64,000 bases of DNA from CAJMGO01 sp900557305. Lineage in GTDB: Bacteria > Bacillota_I > Bacilli_A > RF39 > UBA660. Below, piece by piece: positions 52,227 through 61,303 of this stretch (positions within the stretch are counted from its first letter, which is position 1; the number at the start of each line of letters is the position of its first letter). The stretch is from the NCBI GenBank assembly GCA_905212975.1, contig CAJMGO010000007.1, positions 1 to 64,000 on the forward strand, read 5' to 3'. The position numbers and the translations under genes are program-made. The notes beneath the pieces were generated by a model. The model had not been told where the DNA came from and ran no database searches. It saw only the letters and a program-made list of their open reading frames with translations.

Positions 52227-52954
52227 AGAAAATAGAGGGAATTGTAATAAGTGAGAAAGCTCATGGTGAAACGAGTAAAATAATAAATATTCTAACTAAA
52301 GATTATGGTGTTTTAGGAATAATGGCTAAAGGTGCTAGAAGTTTAAAAAGTGAATACAGAAATTCAACAACTAAATTGACTTGTGGAATATTCAATTTAA
52401 GTTATAAAGAGAATAAATTATCTACATTAATTGGTGTTGATGTTATAGATAGTTTTAAAAATATAAAAAAAGATATTTCTAAAATAAGTTATGCATCATA
52501 TTTATGTGAACTTTCACATCAGGTTATGAAACATAATAACAATGAAAATATTTATACTTTGTTAATAGATTCTTTAAAGAAAATTGATGAAGGATTTAAT
52601 GAGGCTATAATAACTAATATATTAGAGTTAAAATATTTAGATTATCTTGGAGTAATGCCAATTATAAATAGTTGTGCTATATGTGGTTCTAAAACTGCTA
52701 TCGCAACTATTTCATCTGAAAAAGGTGGATATATTTGTAATAATTGTTTAAGTACTGAAAAAATTGTTAGTGATAAGGCTATAAAGCTTATTAGAATGTT
52801 TTATTATGTTAATATATCTCAAATATCTACATTAAATATAAGTAGTAATGTAGAAAAAGAAATTAATGATTTTCTTGATGATTATTATGATAGATATACA
52901 GGGTTATATCTTAAAACCAAAAATTTTTTGAAGAACTTAAGTAAAATTAATTAA
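52220..52954 (+). CDS. recO: DNA repair protein RecO
   Basis: RecO mediates RecA loading with RecF and RecR. The 244-aa protein has the N-terminal OB fold (KIEGIVISEKAHGETSKIIN, LGIMAKGARSLKSE) and a C-terminal zinc-binding region (CAICGS...CNNCL). It lies in the conserved era-yqzL-recO order and ends in a long palindromic terminator. It would also support recombination of DNA taken up by ComEC. Confidence 0.92.
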   Translation: MLKKIEGIVISEKAHGETSKIINILTKDYGVLGIMAKGARSLKSEYRNSTTKLTCGIFNLSYKENKLSTLIGVDVIDSFKNIKKDISKISYASYLCELSHQVMKHNNNENIYTLLIDSLKKIDEGFNEAIITNILELKYLDYLGVMPIINSCAICGSKTAIATISSEKGGYICNNCLSTEKIVSDKAIKLIRMFYYVNISQISTLNISSNVEKEINDFLDDYYDRYTGLYLKTKNFLKNLSKIN

Positions 52955-52968
52955 TTTTACTTTTTTTT
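52937..52968 (+). terminator. Terminator after recO
   Basis: A perfect 24-base inverted repeat aagtaaaattaa / ttaattttactt (52939-52962) overlapping the recO end, then T6 or more. Confidence 0.88.
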
Positions 52969-53051
52969 GTAAATAAAATGCAAAAAAGCTTTGAATTAAT
53001 TGCTTATATTAAATAATTGGGTTATAATTAATAATAGGAAAGAGTGTATAT

Positions 53052-53324
53052 ATGATAGAGTTTAGTGAGTTATTCTATAATAGTCTTCCATCAATTGATT
53101 TACATGGCTTGGATAGAGACAGTGCTAGAGTAATTATAAATGATTTTGTGAATGATAATTTAAAGCAAAAGAATGAATATTTTGTTATAATACATGGTAA
53201 TGGTAGTGGAGTACTCAGAAATACAACTAAAGATACACTTTTAAAGAATAAATATGTTGTAGATTTTAAATTGATATATAATAATACAGGCAGTACGATT
53301 GTTCGTATAAAACTTGACAAATAA
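53052..53324 (+). CDS. Stand-alone Smr domain protein
   Basis: The 90-aa protein is a single Smr domain with the signatures SIDLHGLDRDSARVIINDFV (LDLHG) and FVIIHGNGSGVLR (HGxGxGxLR). Smr domains are nucleases found at the C terminus of MutS2 or alone. No MutS2 body is attached. ataggaaagag precedes the ATG. Confidence 0.88.
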   Translation: MIEFSELFYNSLPSIDLHGLDRDSARVIINDFVNDNLKQKNEYFVIIHGNGSGVLRNTTKDTLLKNKYVVDFKLIYNNTGSTIVRIKLDK

Positions 53325-53361
53325 AATAAATAGTGTTATTATATGTCCCAACAACTGGAGA

Positions 53362-53403
53362 AATCCCTTATTTTATAATGAAAAACGCTAAAATAATGGG
53401 ATT
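53362..53403 (+). promoter_or_regulatory. Long hairpin upstream of the surface-protein operon
   Basis: aatccc-ttatttta pairs with taaaataa-t-gggatt around a 13-base loop (one bulged T), giving a 14-bp stem with no T run. It lies just before the promoter at 53417. It may be a leader structure of another transcript or an operator. No known riboswitch is recognised. Confidence 0.45.
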
Positions 53404-53416
53404 ACAGCGAAAGAAC

Positions 53417-53445
53417 TTGACTTATTTGCACTTTAGTGCTAATAT
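53417..53445 (+). promoter_or_regulatory. Promoter of the surface-protein operon
   Basis: TTGACT (53417-53422) and TAATAT (53440-53445), 17-base spacing, 32 bases before the ATG at 53477. Confidence 0.7.
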
Positions 53446-53476
53446 AGGCGTCATAAAATTTAAAGGGGGAGTATTT

Positions 53477-54862
53477 ATGTATACTGCAGAAAATAAAAAT
53501 AGTTTTTCATTTAAGAATGTAATTTTACAATTCTTATTTGTAGCCTTATTCATTTTCATAATGATTTGGCTATTTCCATTAAAGAGTGATTTAAAGAAAG
53601 TAGAAAACAAGATTGAATCAACTCAAACTGATTTTTCAGTGCTATATGATCGTATATTTAACGAAAATGTAATAGCAATGAAAGATGGAGCAAAAAGTTA
53701 TTTCACAACTTCTAGATTGCCTAAAAATGTTGGTGATAAAGTTAAAATGACTTTAAAAGAAATGCTTAATGCTAAGATTGTTTTACCATTTACTGATAAA
53801 AATGGTGATACATGTGATGAAGAAGCTTCATATGTTGAAATTACAAAATATAAAGATGAATACGTTATGAAAGTTAACTTAAAATGTGGAAAACAGGAAA
53901 ATTATTTACTTGTTTATATGGGATGCTATGATTACTGTTCTACAACTATTTGTGAAAAGAATAAATCAGATGTAAAAACACCAGTAATTTATACACCAAC
54001 ACCAAGTAATCCTGAACCAGCTCCAGTGCAACCATCACAAACAATAATAAATAATAATACAACAATAAATAACAATACAACAACTAATACAACGACTAAT
54101 ACAACAACTAATACAACAACAATTATAGTTAATCCAATTATGCCAAATCCAAAACCAACATATGAGACTTGGTATGAATATAAAAAAACAACTGCTGAAT
54201 CTTATTCAAATTGGTCTGATTGGTCACAAACTAAACCAGAATCAAAAGATAATAGAGAAATCGAATGGAGAAGAATCCAATCTAAAGTTTTAGTAGGATA
54301 CAAAAAAATTACTTCAGATGATTATTCTAAACCAATTTATGGTACTGTAGATGCTATTGTTGGTCAAGTAACAAAAACTTATTGTGAAAAATATGATTTT
54401 GTAGCAACAGGTGAAGTAAAATATACTGATTGGAAATATCAATATACTGCTAAATTTGAGTCTGCTCCAATAGAAACTGCAACAACTCATTATGAAAAAG
54501 TAGGAGACTACAATTGGTATTGTGAAGATGATTGCTCATCAGGTACTGTATTCTTATATAAAGTTTATACAAGAACACCTGTTAATGTAGCAGAATATAA
54601 ATGTGTATCTACAAAAACTGCTAAAACAGCTGTTACTGCTAAAAAAACAGTTATAACTGGATATGAGAAAAAAGTAACTAAAGAACCTGTTTATGAATAT
54701 CCTGAAAGAGATGAATGGAGATATCGTGAACTTACAAATAAAGCAACAATTGATATTAAATGGAGTAAATCAAATAAAGATGAAACATTATTAAATCAAG
54801 GATATGTATTAACTGGAAATACAAAAACAATTCAAGTATCTACAACTACTACAAGTAATTAA
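53477..54862 (+). CDS. Membrane-anchored surface protein, unknown function
   Basis: The 461-aa protein has an N-terminal signal anchor (about residues 15-37) and a short coiled-coil segment (KSDLKKVENKIESTQTDFSV). It continues with a domain containing paired Cys (CDEEAS, CGKQEN, CYDYCSTTICEK), a Thr/Asn linker (TTTNTTTN repeats, about 190-215) and a Trp/Tyr-rich C-terminal region (WSDWSQTKPES, EWRRIQSKV, WYCEDDCSSG). I do not recognise the family. ATG 53477 follows aaaggggga; the longer frame crosses the promoter and hairpin. It is followed by a second surface-type gene. Confidence 0.75.
   Translation: MYTAENKNSFSFKNVILQFLFVALFIFIMIWLFPLKSDLKKVENKIESTQTDFSVLYDRIFNENVIAMKDGAKSYFTTSRLPKNVGDKVKMTLKEMLNAKIVLPFTDKNGDTCDEEASYVEITKYKDEYVMKVNLKCGKQENYLLVYMGCYDYCSTTICEKNKSDVKTPVIYTPTPSNPEPAPVQPSQTIINNNTTINNNTTTNTTTNTTTNTTTIIVNPIMPNPKPTYETWYEYKKTTAESYSNWSDWSQTKPESKDNREIEWRRIQSKVLVGYKKITSDDYSKPIYGTVDAIVGQVTKTYCEKYDFVATGEVKYTDWKYQYTAKFESAPIETATTHYEKVGDYNWYCEDDCSSGTVFLYKVYTRTPVNVAEYKCVSTKTAKTAVTAKKTVITGYEKKVTKEPVYEYPERDEWRYRELTNKATIDIKWSKSNKDETLLNQGYVLTGNTKTIQVSTTTTSN
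54048..54124 (+). repeat. Thr/Asn-coding short repeats
   Basis: Roughly 12-base units (aatacaacaact) repeat to encode NTTT. They form the hydrophilic linker of the surface protein and could vary in copy number. Confidence 0.8.
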
Positions 54863-54897
54863 TAATTTTATGGAAATAGAAAAGGGGATGACTTCTT

Positions 54898-56814
54898 ATG
54901 CAAGGTAATGGAATTAATTTAAACAAAGAATATAAAAAATTAATTAAAAAAGCATATAGTGAACCGTTAACAGCTGAAGAAATATCTGAATTTGAAACAA
55001 TGGTTAATAATGCAAAGGATGCTGGTAAATTATCAAGTGTTCAGATTAAAAATCAAGAAAAACATATAGAAGAATTAAAAAAATATGTAAATGATACTAA
55101 AAAAGTTAAAAAATTAGCTATACTTACAGGAGTTGCAGGAACAGTTTTAGCTGCAGGAACACTTGCTGCTATAGCAGTATCATGCGGAAAAAATGGAAAC
55201 AAGAATAGTAATATAGTTGCTGAAACCACTACTGAAGATGAAACTAAAAATGATTTTGAAAATGATTCTACTAAATTTGATACTGAAGAATTAAAATCAT
55301 TGGAAAATAACGCTAAAGAATTAGTAAATGCTTTAGTTGAAAGAGGTTATAAAATAGATGATAAAGAAACTTTTACTAAAAAAATTGTAGAAGGAAGAAT
55401 AGCTTTATCTATAGATAAATTAAGCCCTTATAAAGAAATTTCTCAATTATTAACATCTGGAAATATTAATGCTAAAAATGCTGCAATTGAAATGCAAAAT
55501 TTAATTCCAACAGTATTCAAAACTGTTATGGTATCTAATAAAAATATTGATTGGAAATTAATGGGTGTAAATGATGCAACTGCTAAATTTTTAAATAATT
55601 ATACTGATAAGTTGTTAGGTATAAAAAATGCTAAAACTGTTGAGGAAAGACAATCTTTAGTTACTGATTTACAAAGCTTTTTAACTGATTATCAAAAAAT
55701 AGCTATTGACAGTAGTGAGTCTTATGAGTCAACTGATTTATATGTTATGCATACAGCTACTTTATATGGCGATGAATTAGTTAAATCAGCAACTAATATA
55801 AGTCAATTTGTTGGTACAGATGTATCTAAATTTATAAATTCACTTCCTTGTGATAAACCTGTATATATTGAAGAATTTGATTATGATAATTCTGATAAGT
55901 TTGTTAATGAAGTTAGCAGTTCTTTGGGTATAGATGTTAGAGCTGATCAATTCAATGATACAATTAGAAATTTAAGTGCTTCTTTTGATTCAGCTGAAAA
56001 AATGGTAGTTAATGGAACTGTAATAGATTCAGAATATGGATATGGAAAAATAGTTTCAAGAATATATGATCAAATTAAAGAAAATGAAAGCCAAATAGAT
56101 GTAGAAGCTTCATATGATTCAATGGTTAATTCTTTAAGAACTGAATTAAGTCAATATATTAGTTCAAAAAGCAATTTAAATACTGTTGATAAAAATGATC
56201 ACTTCGTTACAGATAGCAATGGTAATTCATATGTTGTACCTGATTCAACAATTAAAAATAATGGTGCAACTAATATTAATGACTATAAACAAAATGTTGA
56301 AAATAAAACTAATAATGAATTAAGTAAAAATAACACATTTACCGATAACAATGGAAAAGATATTTCTAAGGGTGATTCTTCAAGTGTAGATGATGCGGCT
56401 AAGAAATATTCAGAAGATTATACTAAAGGTAGTTATGCTGGAGCTACTAATGGATATATTGATGGATATTATAATAATGCATATAATGCAAATGTATCTG
56501 GTACTGAAGGGTATAAAGCTGGTTATAGGGATTCTTATGAAGAAAATTATAAGTTAGGTAATAAGAATAGAACTACAACTCCTGAAACTAAAGTTGAATA
56601 TGAAACAACTACTCCAAAAAAAGAATCTGAAACTATAACTGAACAGAAAAAAGTTGAGTCTGTAAAAGATTATGAAACTGAAACCACTGTATCTTCAACT
56701 ATTCCATCTTATGATTTTGATTATTCACAATATGGTGATGATTTTGAACCAATAGAAGGTGGACCTATTGATATGGGTGAGGATGTAGTTATTAGTTCCG
56801 GAAAAGTAAGATAA
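54898..56814 (+). CDS. Membrane-anchored helical protein, unknown function
   Basis: The 638-aa protein has an N-terminal ~75-residue cytoplasmic helical part, one membrane helix (about residues 76-98, LAILTGVAGTVLAAGTLAAI) and a long extracytoplasmic region predicted as mostly helical. A Tyr/Gly-spaced stretch (YAGATNGYIDGYYNNAY, GTEGYKAGYRDSYEENYKLG) resembles GY-x3-GY helical repeats, and a Thr/Glu-rich tail follows. No family is recognised. It lies 36 bases after the preceding surface protein with aaaggggatg, so they probably form one operon and may interact at the cell surface. Confidence 0.72.
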   Translation: MQGNGINLNKEYKKLIKKAYSEPLTAEEISEFETMVNNAKDAGKLSSVQIKNQEKHIEELKKYVNDTKKVKKLAILTGVAGTVLAAGTLAAIAVSCGKNGNKNSNIVAETTTEDETKNDFENDSTKFDTEELKSLENNAKELVNALVERGYKIDDKETFTKKIVEGRIALSIDKLSPYKEISQLLTSGNINAKNAAIEMQNLIPTVFKTVMVSNKNIDWKLMGVNDATAKFLNNYTDKLLGIKNAKTVEERQSLVTDLQSFLTDYQKIAIDSSESYESTDLYVMHTATLYGDELVKSATNISQFVGTDVSKFINSLPCDKPVYIEEFDYDNSDKFVNEVSSSLGIDVRADQFNDTIRNLSASFDSAEKMVVNGTVIDSEYGYGKIVSRIYDQIKENESQIDVEASYDSMVNSLRTELSQYISSKSNLNTVDKNDHFVTDSNGNSYVVPDSTIKNNGATNINDYKQNVENKTNNELSKNNTFTDNNGKDISKGDSSSVDDAAKKYSEDYTKGSYAGATNGYIDGYYNNAYNANVSGTEGYKAGYRDSYEENYKLGNKNRTTTPETKVEYETTTPKKESETITEQKKVESVKDYETETTVSSTIPSYDFDYSQYGDDFEPIEGGPIDMGEDVVISSGKVR

Positions 56815-56824
56815 AATTGTAAAT

Positions 56825-56851
56825 AAAGAGTCTAATTTTGACTCTTTTTTT
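56825..56851 (+). terminator. Terminator of the surface-protein operon
   Basis: aaagagtc / gactcttt stem, loop taatttt, then T7. Confidence 0.85.
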
Positions 56852-56916
56852 GTTATTTATTGATAAATAAAATTTAATATGTTAATATAAATATAGAGAA
56901 TAGGAGGATGGTATTT

Positions 56917-57336
56917 ATGAAAGAAAATTTTGTTGTTGATTATGTTAATGAGAATGAATTTCATAAGCTTGAAAGATCTTTAAAAAAATATAATATGTTA
57001 GCATATAAAAAGTTGTATTTTGAATATTATCCTAAAATTAAGGAAGGTGTATTTTTAGGAGAATTGAAATCTCAAAATAAAGAAAAAAATACTGAAAATT
57101 ATGAATTGAGATTACCAACTGATTCTTTATTTGCTAAAGTACATGGCTATATAACTCTTCATTATACTATCTATAAATCTGAAAATCTTGTAATGTTAAA
57201 TACTATTACTCCAGAAGACATTTTGACGGAAGGACATCAATCAGAACTTGAAACATATAAGGGTGTTATGGTTTCAAAAGAACACTCTGATAAAGATATT
57301 TTTAAAATTAATTTATTAAATATGATACAAAAATAA
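56917..57336 (+). CDS. Hypothetical protein, 139 aa
   Basis: I do not recognise this protein. It is soluble-looking with mixed charge (FVVDYVNENEFHKLERSLKK, GVMVSKEHSDKDIFKIN). ATG 56917 is supported by aggaggatgg, rather than the in-frame GTG at 56908. It has its own unit between two terminators and converges on the dCMP deaminase gene. Confidence 0.68.
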   Translation: MKENFVVDYVNENEFHKLERSLKKYNMLAYKKLYFEYYPKIKEGVFLGELKSQNKEKNTENYELRLPTDSLFAKVHGYITLHYTIYKSENLVMLNTITPEDILTEGHQSELETYKGVMVSKEHSDKDIFKINLLNMIQK

Positions 57337-57358
57337 GACTACATTTGTAGTCTTTTAT
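57335..57358. terminator. Bidirectional terminator
   Basis: A 9-bp stem aagactaca / tgtagtctt with loop tt has T-rich sequence on both strands, between two converging genes. Confidence 0.8.
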
Positions 57359-57879
57359 AATTCAATTTTTTTAATATTACCATTTTGATATTCTAATGTT
57401 AAAAACTCTCCATTCTTTTTATACTTTGAATATTTAACTCCTGCTGAATCTAACATTTTTTGTGATGCTTGCATTTCTGGTTTATGATTACCATAATCAT
57501 ATGGGTAATAATAAATTATTTCTTTTATTCCTGATTGTATTATGCTTTTTGTACATTCGTTGCAAGGAAAGTACATAACATATATTTTTGCACCTGATAG
57601 TTCTTTACCTTTAGCATTCAATATTGCATTTTCTTCTGAATGAACTATATAGTAATATTTTTTATCTAATTCATTTTCTCCATCTCTATTCCATGGATAT
57701 TCATCATCACTGCAACCACGTGGTAATCCATTATATCCAAGTGATAAGACAATATTATTATTATCTGCTATTGCGCACCCAACTTGTGTATTTGGGTCTT
57801 TACTTCTTTGTGATGATATAAATGCTAAAGACATAAAAAAACTATCCCAATTTAAATATTCTTCTCTTTTATTAATCAT
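57355..57879 (-). CDS. comEB: Deoxycytidylate deaminase (ComEB-like)
   Basis: This zinc enzyme converts dCMP to dUMP for dTMP synthesis. The 174-aa protein has QVGCAIADNNNIVLSLGYNG, the zinc/catalytic motif VHSEENAILNA and FPCNECTKSIIQSG. In Bacillus the homologue ComEB is encoded between comEA and comEC, but is dispensable for uptake; here it is separated from them by about 54 kb. A ggaggaat-type site precedes the start on the minus strand. Confidence 0.9.
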   Translation of the reverse strand: MINKREEYLNWDSFFMSLAFISSQRSKDPNTQVGCAIADNNNIVLSLGYNGLPRGCSDDEYPWNRDGENELDKKYYYIVHSEENAILNAKGKELSGAKIYVMYFPCNECTKSIIQSGIKEIIYYYPYDYGNHKPEMQASQKMLDSAGVKYSKYKKNGEFLTLEYQNGNIKKIEL

Positions 57880-57958
57880 AAATATTCCTCCGAAATAACT
57901 ATATCATAAGCTTTGTAATAAGTAAATAATATGATATAATGTACTTGAGATGATGATT

Positions 57959-58627
57959 ATGTTAGAAAGACTAGAAATACTTGTTGGAAAAGAAAATGTA
58001 AATAAAATAAAATCTAAGAATATCGCTGTTATTGGAATCGGTGGAGTTGGAGGATACGTTGTTGAAAGTTTAGTTAGAAGTGGTGTAGAAAATATAACCA
58101 TAATTGATTATGATAAAATAGATGTAACAAATAAAAATAGGCAAATTATTGCATTAGACTCAACTATAGGTATGAAAAAGGTTGATGCAATTGAGGAGAG
58201 AATTAAATCTATTAACTTCAATTGCAAAGTTAAAAAAATAGATTGCTTTTTAGATGAAAGTAATATTGATATTTTAAATGGATATGATTATGTTATTGAT
58301 TCGTGTGATAGTATATTAACTAAATTTGAAATAATAAAATATTGCTTAGACAATAATATTTGCTTTATTAGTTGTATGGGTACGGGTAAAAGGTTGGATC
58401 CAAGTCTTTTGAATATAACTGATTTAATGAAAACTGAATATGATCCTTTGGCTAAAAGATTAAGAAAAATGGTAAGAGACGCTAAAATAAATAAAAAAAT
58501 ACCAGTTGTTTGCAGTACTGAGGTACCAAGAAAGCAAGATACAAATGTGATTGGTTCGAATTCTTTTGTACCAGCAACAGCTGGACTTTTAATTACAAGT
58601 TATATAGTTAATGATATAATTAAGTAG
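57959..58627 (+). CDS. tcdA: tRNA threonylcarbamoyladenosine dehydratase TcdA
   Basis: TcdA is an E1-like ATP-dependent enzyme that cyclises t6A37 of tRNA to ct6A. The 222-aa protein shows the Rossmann motif VIGIGGVGGYVVESLVRSGV, IIDYDKIDVTNKNRQI, SCDSILTKFEI and the C-terminal RKQDTNVIGSNSFVPATAGL. ATG 57959 is preferred (gagatgatg upstream) over 57950. It is the first of a run of tRNA/cell-wall genes. Confidence 0.9.
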   Translation: MLERLEILVGKENVNKIKSKNIAVIGIGGVGGYVVESLVRSGVENITIIDYDKIDVTNKNRQIIALDSTIGMKKVDAIEERIKSINFNCKVKKIDCFLDESNIDILNGYDYVIDSCDSILTKFEIIKYCLDNNICFISCMGTGKRLDPSLLNITDLMKTEYDPLAKRLRKMVRDAKINKKIPVVCSTEVPRKQDTNVIGSNSFVPATAGLLITSYIVNDIIK

Positions 58628-58636
58628 GTGATATAA

Positions 58637-59176
58637 TTGAAATTAGAAAATGGTATTAAGAATAATTTAAAAGATATTTATGGTAGTTTAAGTGTTTTTG
58701 GAAAAATATATGATAGTACACTTTCATTTATAAATAAAAATAAAAAGATTGTATCTTGCGATTTAATTAGTGAATATTCTTTTATTAAATCAGGTAATTC
58801 AACTAAAAATGGAAAGATAAAAAAATTTAATATAAAAAAGATAAGAAAAATTTATAAAAAAAATGGTGTTGATACAATTGTTATTAATCTTGATGAATTT
58901 GATAAATATAAGAAAACTCTAATAAGGGATTCTTCTTATATAGCTAATAAAAATATTATTGTTTTTTCTTCTAATAAAGATTATGATTATGAAATAATTA
59001 TTAAAAGATATAAAAGATACAAATGTAGTTGTAATTTTTTTGAGTATGAAGATGGTTTTATAGTAAATATTAATTCTACTTTTAGTAGACAAAATAAAAT
59101 TTTAAACAAGCTTTATTTTATAAAAGATACACTTTACGATGTTTCAGAGGCAATAAGTAATTTTATTATAAACTAG
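58637..59176 (+). CDS. Hypothetical protein, 179 aa
   Basis: I do not recognise this protein. It starts with TTG at 58637 after taggtgata and follows tcdA by 9 bases, so it is probably co-transcribed. It is Lys-rich, has no membrane segment, and contains alternating strands and helices (VDTIVINLDEF, NKNIIVFSSNKDYDYE, GFIVNINS) compatible with an alpha/beta fold. No cofactor-binding motif is visible. Confidence 0.7.
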   Translation: MKLENGIKNNLKDIYGSLSVFGKIYDSTLSFINKNKKIVSCDLISEYSFIKSGNSTKNGKIKKFNIKKIRKIYKKNGVDTIVINLDEFDKYKKTLIRDSSYIANKNIIVFSSNKDYDYEIIIKRYKRYKCSCNFFEYEDGFIVNINSTFSRQNKILNKLYFIKDTLYDVSEAISNFIIN

Positions 59177-59234
59177 TTGTAAATAATTTATAAAAATGCT
59201 AAAATATAGTTGTATTATGATAGGTGGTGGTTAT

Positions 59235-59474
59235 ATGGGAGAAACCAAAATATATAAAGTTGATGATTTTCAAAGTGCATATATATTGAATGAAATTAAA
59301 AGTGTTATGCATATATTGGAAGAGAAAGGGTATAATCCTGTTAACCAGGTAGTTGGATATCTTATGAGTGGTGATCCTGGATATATAACAAGTTATAAAA
59401 ATGCTAGAGGAAAAATAGCTGCATTTGATAGAAGTAAAATTTTAGAAGTTTTATTAAAAGAGGTAGAAAAATAG
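59235..59474 (+). CDS. ireB: IreB family regulatory phosphoprotein
   Basis: The 79-aa protein matches IreB/YrzL (KVDDFQSAYILNEIKSVMHI, NPVNQVVGYLMSGDPGYITS, NARGKI). In Enterococcus, IreB is phosphorylated by the PASTA kinase IreK and limits cephalosporin resistance. ATG 59235 follows ataggtggtgg. The order ireB-ruvX-DUF1292-mltG is conserved in Bacillota. Confidence 0.92.
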   Translation: MGETKIYKVDDFQSAYILNEIKSVMHILEEKGYNPVNQVVGYLMSGDPGYITSYKNARGKIAAFDRSKILEVLLKEVEK

Positions 59475-59482
59475 CTCGTTAT

Positions 59483-59902
59483 ATGGGACTTGATTTAGGT
59501 ATGAGAACGCTAGGTGTGTCACTTAGTGATACAACCTTAACTATATCTAATTTGTATAAGACAATTAGATATGCTGAAGGAATGTATAATGATTCTATAT
59601 CTGAATTAAGAGAGATAGTAAAAGAAAATGATGTAACTAAAATTATATTAGGATTTCCTAAGAATATGAATAATACAATTGGACCAAAAGGTGAAATTGC
59701 AATAGAATTTCAAAAAGAATTGCAAGAAAAATTAAATATTGAAGTAATATTACAAGATGAAAGACTTTCGACTGTAGAAGCAACTAATTATATGATACAG
59801 GCTGATGTTTCAAGAAAGAAAAGAAAGAAAAAGATAGATGGACTTGCAGCAAATATAATACTTCAAACATATTTAGATAAGGAGAAAGGAAGACGTTTAT
59901 GA
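59483..59902 (+). CDS. ruvX: Putative pre-16S rRNA nuclease / Holliday junction resolvase-like YqgF
   Basis: The RNase H-like YqgF protein, 139 aa, has the acidic catalytic positions in MGLDLGMRTLGVSLSD, ILGFPKNMNNTIGPKG, LQDERLSTVEA and KKKIDGLAANIILQ. E. coli YqgF helps mature the 16S rRNA 5' end. The start at 59483 lies 8 bases after ireB; upstream of ATG the frame reads only four codons from the ireB stop. It overlaps the next gene by 4 bases. Confidence 0.9.
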   Translation: MGLDLGMRTLGVSLSDTTLTISNLYKTIRYAEGMYNDSISELREIVKENDVTKIILGFPKNMNNTIGPKGEIAIEFQKELQEKLNIEVILQDERLSTVEATNYMIQADVSRKKRKKKIDGLAANIILQTYLDKEKGRRL

Positions 59903-60201
59903 AAGAAGAAAAAATGACTGTAATAGCACCAGGAGCAAATGGGGAACCAGTGGAGTATGATGTTTTGTTTACTTTTGATAGTGATGTAACTGGTAAAAGT
60001 TATATTGCTTATACAGATAATACTTTAGATGAAAAAGGTAATATTAAGGTTTATGCTTCAATTTATGATCCTGATAATTTAGAAAATTTAAGTGATATTG
60101 AAACAGAAGAAGAATGGAATTTAGTTAATAATGTATTAAATAGAATTATTGAAGAAGCTAATACAATAAAAAATGAAATAGAGGAGGGAAAAAACGAGTA
60201 G
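59899..60201 (+). CDS. DUF1292 family protein (YrzB-like)
   Basis: The 100-aa acidic protein matches DUF1292 (NGEPVEYDVLFTFDSDVTGK, SYIAYTDNT, IKVYASIYDP). Function is unknown; it is almost always encoded between ruvX and mltG in Bacillota. It overlaps ruvX (ATGA), and its stop codon lies in the loop of the hairpin preceding mltG. Confidence 0.87.
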   Translation: MKEEKMTVIAPGANGEPVEYDVLFTFDSDVTGKSYIAYTDNTLDEKGNIKVYASIYDPDNLENLSDIETEEEWNLVNNVLNRIIEEANTIKNEIEEGKNE

Positions 60202-60211
60202 AACTCGTTTT
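60190..60211 (+). promoter_or_regulatory. Hairpin between the mltG ribosome binding site and start
   Basis: aaaacgag / ctcgtttt with loop tagaa and T6 lies exactly between gaggaggg (60181-60188) and the TTG start of mltG at 60212. It may act as a partial terminator. When folded, it would bring the ribosome binding site close to the start. Confidence 0.5.
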
Positions 60212-61303
60212 TTGAAAGTTGTGAAAAGAAAAGTTAGTTTAAAAAAAATATTATTGTTTGCTTTAATTATTATTGTTATATGTGTTATATCTTTATTTCT
60301 AATTTACTTAAGAGGAATTTCTCATGTTGGAAAGGATAATACAAATATTATTTTTGAAGTAAATGAGAATAGTACGTTTTATAGTATATCGGATGAATTA
60401 TATAAAGAAAATTTAATAAGATCTGAATTATTTTATAAAATATATCTGAAATTAAATAAACCTACAGGTTTAAAAAAAGGAGTATATAGTTTGAATAAAA
60501 CTATGAGTGTTAAAGAAATTGTTGGTGTATTAAGTGGGGATCCTGATTATAATTATGGTAGTGTATCTGTTACTTTTAAAGAAGGAATCAATATGCGAAA
60601 GGTTGCTTCAATAATAGCTGATAATACAGATAATTCTTTAAATGATGTATTTGATTTATTAAAGGATGAATCATATTTAGATGAACTTATAAATAATTAT
60701 TGGTTTATAACTGATGAGGTAAAAAATAGTGATATTTATTATTCTCTTGAAGGATATTTATTTCCTGATACATATCAGTTAAAGAAAAATATGAATGTAA
60801 AAGATATATTTAAAATTATGTTAGATAATTTAGAAGTTAAATTAAAACCATATAAAAAAGAAATAGAAAATAGTGATTATTCATTTCATGAATTGCTTAC
60901 TTTAGCGTCTATTGTAGAACTTGAGGCTTCTAATTCTAATGATAGAGCTGGTGTTGCTAGAGTATTTTATAATAGACTTGATAATAATTGGTCATTAGGT
61001 AGTGACGTTACAACATATTATGGAATTAAAGTTGATATGAATGAAAGAGATTTATATAAAAAAGAAATAGAAGAAAAAAATGCATATAATACAAGATCTA
61101 GTTCTATGAGTGGTAAACTTCCTGTTGGTCCTGTTGGTAATCCTGGAATTGAATCAATTAAAGCAGTTATAGAGCCAGAGGATAATGATTATTTCTATTT
61201 TGTTGCTGATAAAACTGGTAAAACCTATTTTACAAAAAGTTATAAAGAACATACAAATACAGTTGCGTCTTTAAAGGAAAATGGTTTATGGTACACTTAT
61301 TAG
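60212..61303 (+). CDS. mltG: Endolytic murein transglycosylase MltG
   Basis: MltG cleaves nascent glycan strands and so ends their polymerisation. The 363-aa protein has a cytoplasmic basic start, one membrane helix (about residues 12-32), a LysM-like region (NENSTFYSISDELYKENLIR) and the YceG catalytic domain with LASIVELEASNSNDRAGVAR, VFYNRL and PVGPVGNPGIESIKA. The catalytic Glu is retained. The start is TTG 60212 or GTG 60221. It overlaps trmR by 16 bases. Confidence 0.92.
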   Translation: MKVVKRKVSLKKILLFALIIIVICVISLFLIYLRGISHVGKDNTNIIFEVNENSTFYSISDELYKENLIRSELFYKIYLKLNKPTGLKKGVYSLNKTMSVKEIVGVLSGDPDYNYGSVSVTFKEGINMRKVASIIADNTDNSLNDVFDLLKDESYLDELINNYWFITDEVKNSDIYYSLEGYLFPDTYQLKKNMNVKDIFKIMLDNLEVKLKPYKKEIENSDYSFHELLTLASIVELEASNSNDRAGVARVFYNRLDNNWSLGSDVTTYYGIKVDMNERDLYKKEIEEKNAYNTRSSSMSGKLPVGPVGNPGIESIKAVIEPEDNDYFYFVADKTGKTYFTKSYKEHTNTVASLKENGLWYTY

